Assembly (NCBI GenBank): GCA_025175895.1
Contig: CM045989.1
Span: 23,491,928 to 23,555,927 of the forward strand
Direction of reading: 5' to 3'
Length of the DNA stretch: 64,000 nt
From: Wurfbainia villosa
Taxonomy: Eukaryota; Streptophyta; Magnoliopsida; Zingiberales; Zingiberaceae
The position numbers and the translations under genes were made by a program. The notes under the pieces are model-generated. The model worked only from the letters and a program-made list of their open reading frames with translations, made no database searches and was not told the origin of the DNA. This document shows, one piece after another, positions 58,687 to 64,000 of the stretch; the stretch's first letter is position 1, and each line of letters opens with the position of its first letter.

Positions 58687-61154
58687 TGTTGGTAACTAAT
58701 GCTCGCTCGGAGGCTCATTGGCTCACATGTCCCCGGATTAAAATTTTCACTAATGAAAACTAATCCGGATGGGATGAGTTTCCTAAGCACAACCAATTCG
58801 TCATCGTGCTAACAACTTGAGCGATCGCTTGAACAAACTAGTTGTTCAAGCAACACAACTCTTCTAGTTGGTTAGCCGCGGAAGAGATGACGGACGGATC
58901 GCCGGTTTTTGTGTTTCTTATCGGGGTCCATGATTATACAAATACATACAAATGTAAACTAGTATAATCAACACATACATAAAGTAAGCATCCACACAAA
59001 ACATGCATATAATTGAAAAGCAATTATAAACATAATACAAAAGAACATTAATCAAAATAAACAAGATTATACCTCTTAATCTTCTACTGTATGTCCTCCC
59101 TCCTTTTGGACGTCGTGTGGGCGACGATCTACCAAAAGTTGAAGCCTCCTAGATCACCAATCTTCCTTTCCTTGTTCACTAAGAACAAAGGAAGTTCCTA
59201 AAACAAAACTCATCTTCCTTTCTAGAACCGGCCACCAAGTCAATAAACTCGATGTTGCCGCCGGACAAGGAAGATCAAATGGAGTATGGAAACCAACCAA
59301 AAGAGAAACAACAAGGGCATGGGCGCCGGCCAACACTTGGAGAAAGGAAAGGAAAACAATCCTCCTCCTTGTTGCCGCCCAAACCCTAGACAAAGCTCTC
59401 CCAATTTCTGGCCATGGATGAAGGGAAGGAGAATAGGTTGAGCTCCGGCCAAGGTATAGGGAACAAGGATAGTGGCCTGCCAACACTTAGAAGGAAGAAG
59501 AAAAGGATCTTCATCTTCTTGTTGCCGCCCACCCTAATCCCAAAACTCTAACCCTAGCCGCCCAACCCCAATCCTATCCCAACTAGGATTTGATTGCCGC
59601 CCAAGGGAAGCTATCCTAATGCCATCCAACCTAAGCCATAGAAGGAAGGGAGAAGCTTGGGCGCCGGCCAAACCAAGGAGGAAGGAGGAAGAAGGGTTGC
59701 CGCCCACCATTGTGAACCAAACCCTAACCCTAGCCTCCTCCTATTTCTTGCCGCCCAAGCCACCTTATCTCAATTAGGTTTTTCCATTTTTTTGCCGCCC
59801 AAGCCTAAGTCCATATATATAGAGTTAGGTTTAGACCTTGGTTTAATCTCCTCTATTGGATCTAGGGTTTTAATCTCAACCGTCGGTTTTAGAGATTTAA
59901 TCTCCATCGTCGGTTCTAGAGATTTAATCCCAAATGTCGGATCAAGAGATTTAATCTCAACCGTCGGATCTAGAGATTTAATCCCAACCGTCGGATCAAG
60001 AGATTTAATCTCAACCGTCGGATCTAGAGATTTGATCTCAACCGTCGGATCTAGAGATTTGATCTTAACCGTCGGTTCTAGAGATTTGATCTCAACCGTC
60101 GGTTCTAGAGATTTAATCCCAACCGTCGGATCAAGAGATTTAATCTCAACCGTCGGATCTAGAGATTTAATCCCAACCGTCGGATCAAGAGATTTAATCT
60201 CAACCGTCGGTTCTAGAGTTTTGTTTTCCATCATTGGATCTAGACTTCATGAAGTGTTAATAGGCTACAATAGGGACCATGAGGAGGAGTTGGATCTTGG
60301 CCACCCGATGGATCGGAACCACACAAACTTGATCCATCAATGATGTTCCATTCCACTAGAGGATCATCATTGAATTACCTCACCAACCCCCATAAATTAA
60401 TATGGGCTCCATATATTATTTGTAAATCCATCTCCCCGTGTTTAAGATATCGAATGTCCGTCAATTAATTGATTTACTTATCATCAATTAATTAACATCT
60501 AACTCCTCGAGTAGTACCACTCAACCTTATCATCATGTTGACTAAGTCAACCTGCAGGGTTTACATGATGAACCTTATGAGCTCCTCAAGGGGACATCAT
60601 CAACCTATATTTAGGACACGATTTCCTCCTATAATCAACGACACACCATGTAAATAATATCATTTCCCAACTTACCGGGCATATTGATTTAATCCATCTA
60701 AATCTCACCCTTTGGTAAATCAAAGAAATAAATACTAAGTACATGTGCCCGTTATTATATCGAGATTAAGAGCATGTATAACATAATATCCGAGGTCCGA
60801 TTCAATTATGTAGTCAGCAATAAATTGAATCACCTCTATGTCGGTCCTGCTCAATACACCTAAGTGTACTAGTGTAACTCTATGTTCAAGACAAAACAAT
60901 ACCAAGCTACACTACAACCATCCCAATGGTTTGTCCAAAACCATCTTGGTTGTGAGCCTCTACTTATACTCTACAAGGGACTGATAACATGATCTTCTAT
61001 GCCACACCCAAGCACCATGTTATCTACAATGTAAAGTATTAGACAATATGCACACATATAATAAATATAAAGTGCAAACAATGATCATGTGATTCTTATT
61101 TCAAAATAAAAATGTTCATACAAAAGAGCTAGACTTTCAGTATACATCCCAACA
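58687..61154 (-). mobile_element. solo LTR W (large Angela-type LTR)
   Basis: It runs TGTTGGTAACTAATG to CATCCCAACA (about 2.47 kb), with a TATATATA site on the minus strand near 59815. It contains a minisatellite. Flanks share CAATCTCC rather than a clean 5-bp duplication, so the exact ends are a little uncertain. Angela-type assignment rests on the minus-strand start TGTTGGGATGTATACTG and on size. Confidence 0.7.
59877..60240. repeat. 27-bp minisatellite (about 13 units) in LTR W
   Basis: The unit is AGAGATTTAATC plus CAACCGTCGGATCTA with small variants. Because 27 is a multiple of three, both strands stay open across the array, giving apparent repeat proteins (VGSRDLI type) that are not real genes. 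Confidence 0.93.
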
Positions 61155-61258
61155 CAATCTCCCTAAAAACATTATCAGATATCAATGTCAAACATCAAAA
61201 CATCGCTTGAGTCAAACTCAAGTTCGGTCAATCGTGACCTGGGCCGATTGCACCAACA
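61155..61258 (-). repeat. R3 5' LTR, outer end
   Basis: 104 bases completing the R3 5' LTR. On the minus strand it starts TGTTGGTGCAATCGGCC next to the GTCTT duplication. Confidence 0.88.
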
Positions 61259-61263
61259 GTCTT

Positions 61264-62386
61264 GGCAGCGTAAGCCCAATATGCCTTGGTGGTATAGACC
61301 AGCTTAGCATGACAATAGCCGATGGAAGTACCTGAAGGCTAGCGTATGGATGAACAAGTCATGGATGACTTGGAGGGATCCGATAGGCGTGAGGTTGATG
61401 GAGGTGGCTAGAAGTCTTAGGTCTAGGCTAAGGGTGGTCTAGCAAGTATGGGGGTACCATACTTGGGCTAAAACCTCATGTTTGAGGTTATCAGTCGACT
61501 AGGGCTTTGGACCAGTCGACTGGTCAAGTGTTTTGACACTTGGTAGCCGAGTCGATTTGCAGCAGTCGACCGGGATTATGTACAGTCGAACTGCTTGGAC
61601 TCCACTAGTGTTCGACTATAGGAAATGACCTGGCAGTCGATTGATCACAGTCGACTACCATGGAGGGAAGTTGACTGATGGTCGGGTTGCGGGAGCAGAA
61701 CGCTCTGTAGCTGACTGATCAGTTGGCTACGAGCATGGAAGTTGACTGATGGTAACTGGAAGTTGGCTGCCAGTGTAATCGTTGGTTTGGATGCTGACGT
61801 GGATTAAGCCATTTTCTCACAATAGTATTGTTGGCAGTCGACTCGGGCCTTATGGCAGTTGACTGCCAGACACAAAATCAACCAGATGAAGGTTATAAAA
61901 GCAGCTCAGATGAAAGGATTTGGCAGTGATTTCTTGGGCAATTTTGAGGCGATTTACTGGTGCAAATCAGGGTCTTCAAGCTCGGTTCAAGCGATCGACA
62001 AGCAAACATCCAAAAGCGCATTTGTAAAATTTTCTTTACGTATTTTTGTGTATTTCATTTGTAATTTCTTGTATTTCTTTTATATTACTTTTGTAATCCT
62101 TGTACGAGATTTCTCCCCCTCCGACTTATTGTCGAGAAGGAGTTTATTAGTTTAGTGGTGGTATTTGCATTGCTAAGGCTCGTTCGAGCCCAACCCGTGG
62201 AGTAGGAACCTTGAGGTTCCGAACCACATTATATCTTTGTGTATTTTATGTTTTGTCTTATGTATTTGTGTGTATTGTTTCTATATTCTGCTACGTACTA
62301 ACAATCATAGGCAAGCACGAATGATTTCCATCAAACGACATACAACACGCTATTCACCCCCTCTAGCGACGGTCAAATTTCCAACA
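61264..62386 (+). repeat. R1 3' LTR, right part
   Basis: It continues 44910-45384 exactly where R3 cut it and ends TTTCCAACA. TATAAAA is at about 61893-61899. Confidence 0.92.
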
Positions 62387-64000
62387 ATCTTGTCTTGATC
62401 TCACTGATGTCAACTCATCTTCGGTGCTAGCTAATCGAACTTGAGTGTTTTCTAGCTCCTCTTTCATCCCCTCTAATTCTTGCTGGGTGGATTGAAGTTG
62501 TTCACGCAATATTGCGTTAGTTGTTCTGGAGGAGGAGTTGGCATATGAAGAAGTGGATCTAACTGGTTTTGGCCCACTTCTAAGTCCTCTATTATATCCA
62601 GAACAAACATTGAGGACTTGATCACAAACCTGATCTGCAATCTGAACTGCATTGATGTCATCACCGATTTCTTGTGATTGGATGTGCTCATCTCGCAGTC
62701 TCACCATATCACCCTAAGAATAACAAACATATTATTAATATGCTTACAAAAAATTATGCAAATTTAAAAATAACTTTGCTAAATTTTATCGATTATATCT
62801 TATGTATACAGCCTCGACACTCTCCCCACTCCATCCTTTTGACGAGCTACAGTGGGTTGTATTAAAGACAGTAATCCAATCTTTTCTCTGAGATTGATCA
62901 GTCTAGAAAATATTATAATGTGTTAATATTAAAAATACCAAATAATATACTGTAACTATAAAGTTTATACTTACACCATCGTAACTATATTGGATGAATG
63001 ATTTTGAGCCATCTTGATAGGTAAATGGTAGTTGTGCTCGATTTTGGGCATTTTTGTTGATCGTGTCTATAATATAAAAATTTGTTAACATAAAACGTAA
63101 AACATGAGTTATAGAACAAATATTTTAATTTATATATAGCTCAGATAAATTGTATAGATTGAGTTACCTGAAATTTCTCTGATTCAAATAGATCGCACAT
63201 ATAGTTCCAATCTTCCTATGTCTCATAAAACTCGATCGACATATAATGCCAGTGCTCGGTAGGGAGAAGATGCAGTAGGCTCTTATAATGAGTGTGCATC
63301 TTATTTCTATTGTCTTTGTACCTTGCACTCATTAATCTGTCGGTCTCCTTTCTTATCGACATTGCCTCCTTGGCAAAACTGATATCGAAAGCAGCCTGAA
63401 AAAAAATACCAATATTGAAATTTAGTAATGAATGATGGTTGATTATATATCAAATTACTTGTACCAGTATTACTTGTACTCGGTCATATATCATCTGTTT
63501 ATTATCCGTGGGGATATGCTTCCAACTCTTATCTTGTAGGGGAGCGAACTTCTTAATTGATAGACCTAACTCTGTCATAAAAATAGCTGCATTTGTCCTG
63601 ATAGGGTGACCATCGCTCTTACGAAAGGTAATGGGTAATCTACCCCGTTCCTCGATTTGCCGTTGGAGCCGATCGAAGTGTGTGCCTCGTGTCTCTCTAC
63701 GGCTCGGATGAACTGTAAATCAAAGAATGTTAACAATTAACAAATTAAATAAATAGTAAACAAAATATACATATATCAAACCATATAACTAACCAGTAGG
63801 AGCAGGAGCACTGTCATTGTCAGGCGTAACCACAACTGGGGCGCTCAATTCTTTTAGGTAGCATAGCTGTGACATAAGTATTATATACAGATCGATATAT
63901 AATGAAAGATTATATTAAATAAATGAATTATAAATGAAGAACAATATAAATACCATGTAAATACATCTAATCGCTATCATCATCTGAAAAGGATAAATAA

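Larger units (their letters stand above)
45385..61258 (-). mobile_element. R3: gag-only LTR retrotransposon in reverse orientation
   Basis: It is flanked by GTCTT (45380-45384 and 61259-61263). Read on the minus strand: 5' LTR (61258-61155 plus 58686-57316), PBS, gag 57239-55476, non-coding DNA 48742-46897 and 3' LTR 46896-45385. It is split by full element R2 and by solo LTR W. The un-nested length is about 6.68 kb. Confidence 0.9.
24744..62386 (+). mobile_element. R1: gag-only LTR retrotransposon, host of all inner insertions
   Basis: R1 starts TGTTGGTGCAATT and ends CCAACA, and is flanked by the 5-bp duplication ATCTT (24739-24743 and 62387-62391). Its own parts are the 5' LTR 24744-26316, PBS, gag 26391-28103, non-coding 28104-28441, 31488-31898, 40909-41410 and 44369-44909, then the 3' LTR 44910-45384 plus 61264-62386. 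Removing the insertions leaves about 6.75 kb, matching R2 (6.73 kb). No protease, integrase or reverse transcriptase of its own is present. It belongs to the TR-GAG type of non-autonomous elements. The gag type and LTR end point to a SIRE-like copia ancestor (inference). Confidence 0.88.
24646..63866 (-). pseudogene. CACTA transposase-associated gene (Transposase_24 type), split by retrotransposon R1
   Basis: Minus-strand exons with GT-AG borders are 63866-63794 (LCYLKELSAPVVV), 63712 to about 63474 (RLPITFRKSDGHPIRTN, LGLSIKKFAPLQDKSWKHIP), 63395-63168 (KETDRLMSARYKDNRNKMH, HYKS, EDWNYMCDLFESEKFQ), 63066-62975 (INKNAQNRAQLPFTYQDGSK), 62903-62810 (SSSKGWSGESVEAVY) and 62713 onward. The last exon carries a coiled coil and is interrupted after 62387, resuming at 24743 and ending at TAG 24646-24648 after a proline run. 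A possible short exon lies near 63984-63953. The order of motifs is that of the plant Ptta/En/Spm family. An in-frame TAG at 63216-63218 and a phase mismatch at the 63168/63066 junction suggest decay. The R1 insertion disrupts it in any case. Confidence 0.75.
23723..64000 (-). mobile_element. CACTA (En/Spm) transposon, right end beyond the window
   Basis: The element begins with CACTACAACAAAAAAG, a typical CACTA terminus, followed by subterminal repeats of the AGCGACGAAAT kind. A minus-strand gene with plant transposase (Ptta/En/Spm, Transposase_24) features ends about 0.9 kb inside this terminus. All retrotransposons from 24744 to 62386 entered through a single insertion in the last exon of that gene. 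The opposite terminus is not in the window. Confidence 0.8.

Noticed and set aside
59657..60343. A 228-residue repeat protein and an antisense 154-residue one
   Set aside because: Both are by-products of the 27-bp minisatellite inside solo LTR W.
62363..62390. The C-terminal residues CWKFDRR of the CACTA gene product
   Set aside because: They are encoded by the end of the R1 LTR. The true C-terminus lies on the other side of R1 at 24743-24646.

Overview
The window is plant nuclear DNA. It holds genes with GT-AG introns, a VAMP72-type R-SNARE, and plant-specific transposon classes (CACTA, hAT, MULE, Ty1-copia of the Angela lineage). The very high density of nested LTR elements fits a large-genome plant, and the Angela-type LTRs and the VAMP protein look monocot-like, but the species cannot be fixed from the sequence. 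I see no tRNA, rRNA or CRISPR array.

Layout, left part. 1-3467 is the 3' part of a long Ty3-gypsy-type LTR. 3468-7445 is a decayed MULE-like element with a broken Ulp1-protease/plant-mobile-domain gene on the minus strand. 8169-13311 is the one clearly intact host gene: five exons that join into a 219-residue VAMP721/722-like R-SNARE with a 4.2-kb first intron. 13908-14241 (minus) is a short secreted glycine-rich protein gene broken by two frameshifts. 16440-19463 is a broken hAT transposon. 19467-23085 is a foldback/MULE-like element with about 590-bp terminal inverted repeats. It encloses two consecutive exons and the intervening intron of a calcineurin B-like (CBL) calcium-sensor gene. Its terminal repeat resembles that of the element at 3468-7445.

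Layout, right part. From 23723 to beyond the right edge lies a CACTA (En/Spm) transposon whose terminal exon was split by a single retrotransposon, R1 (24744-62386). R1 was then hit repeatedly, and target-site duplications (TSDs) settle the order. CACTA contains R1 (TSD ATCTT). R1 contains solo LTR X (TSD GATTT), which contains solo LTR Y (ATTTC/ATTTT). R1 also contains a full Angela copia element at 31899-40903 (ATACC), solo LTR Z (CTCCT) which contains solo Angela-like LTR V (GAACT), and the reverse-oriented element R3 (GTCTT). R3 contains full element R2 (AACCC) and solo LTR W. Removing R1 rejoins the CACTA reading frame through to its stop codon.

R1, R2 and R3 are three copies of one gag-only LTR element (un-nested lengths about 6.75, 6.73 and 6.68 kb). 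Each has LTRs of about 1.5 kb, an initiator-Met-type primer binding site, one gag gene with two zinc knuckles, about 1.8 kb of non-coding DNA where pol would be, and a polypurine tract. X and Y are solo LTRs of the same or a very close family. Such elements must borrow protease, reverse transcriptase and integrase from another element. Their LTRs carry hairpin-forming repeats and arrays of the palindrome CAGTCGACTG. This non-autonomous family, and the CBL-capturing foldback element, are the two observations most worth following up.
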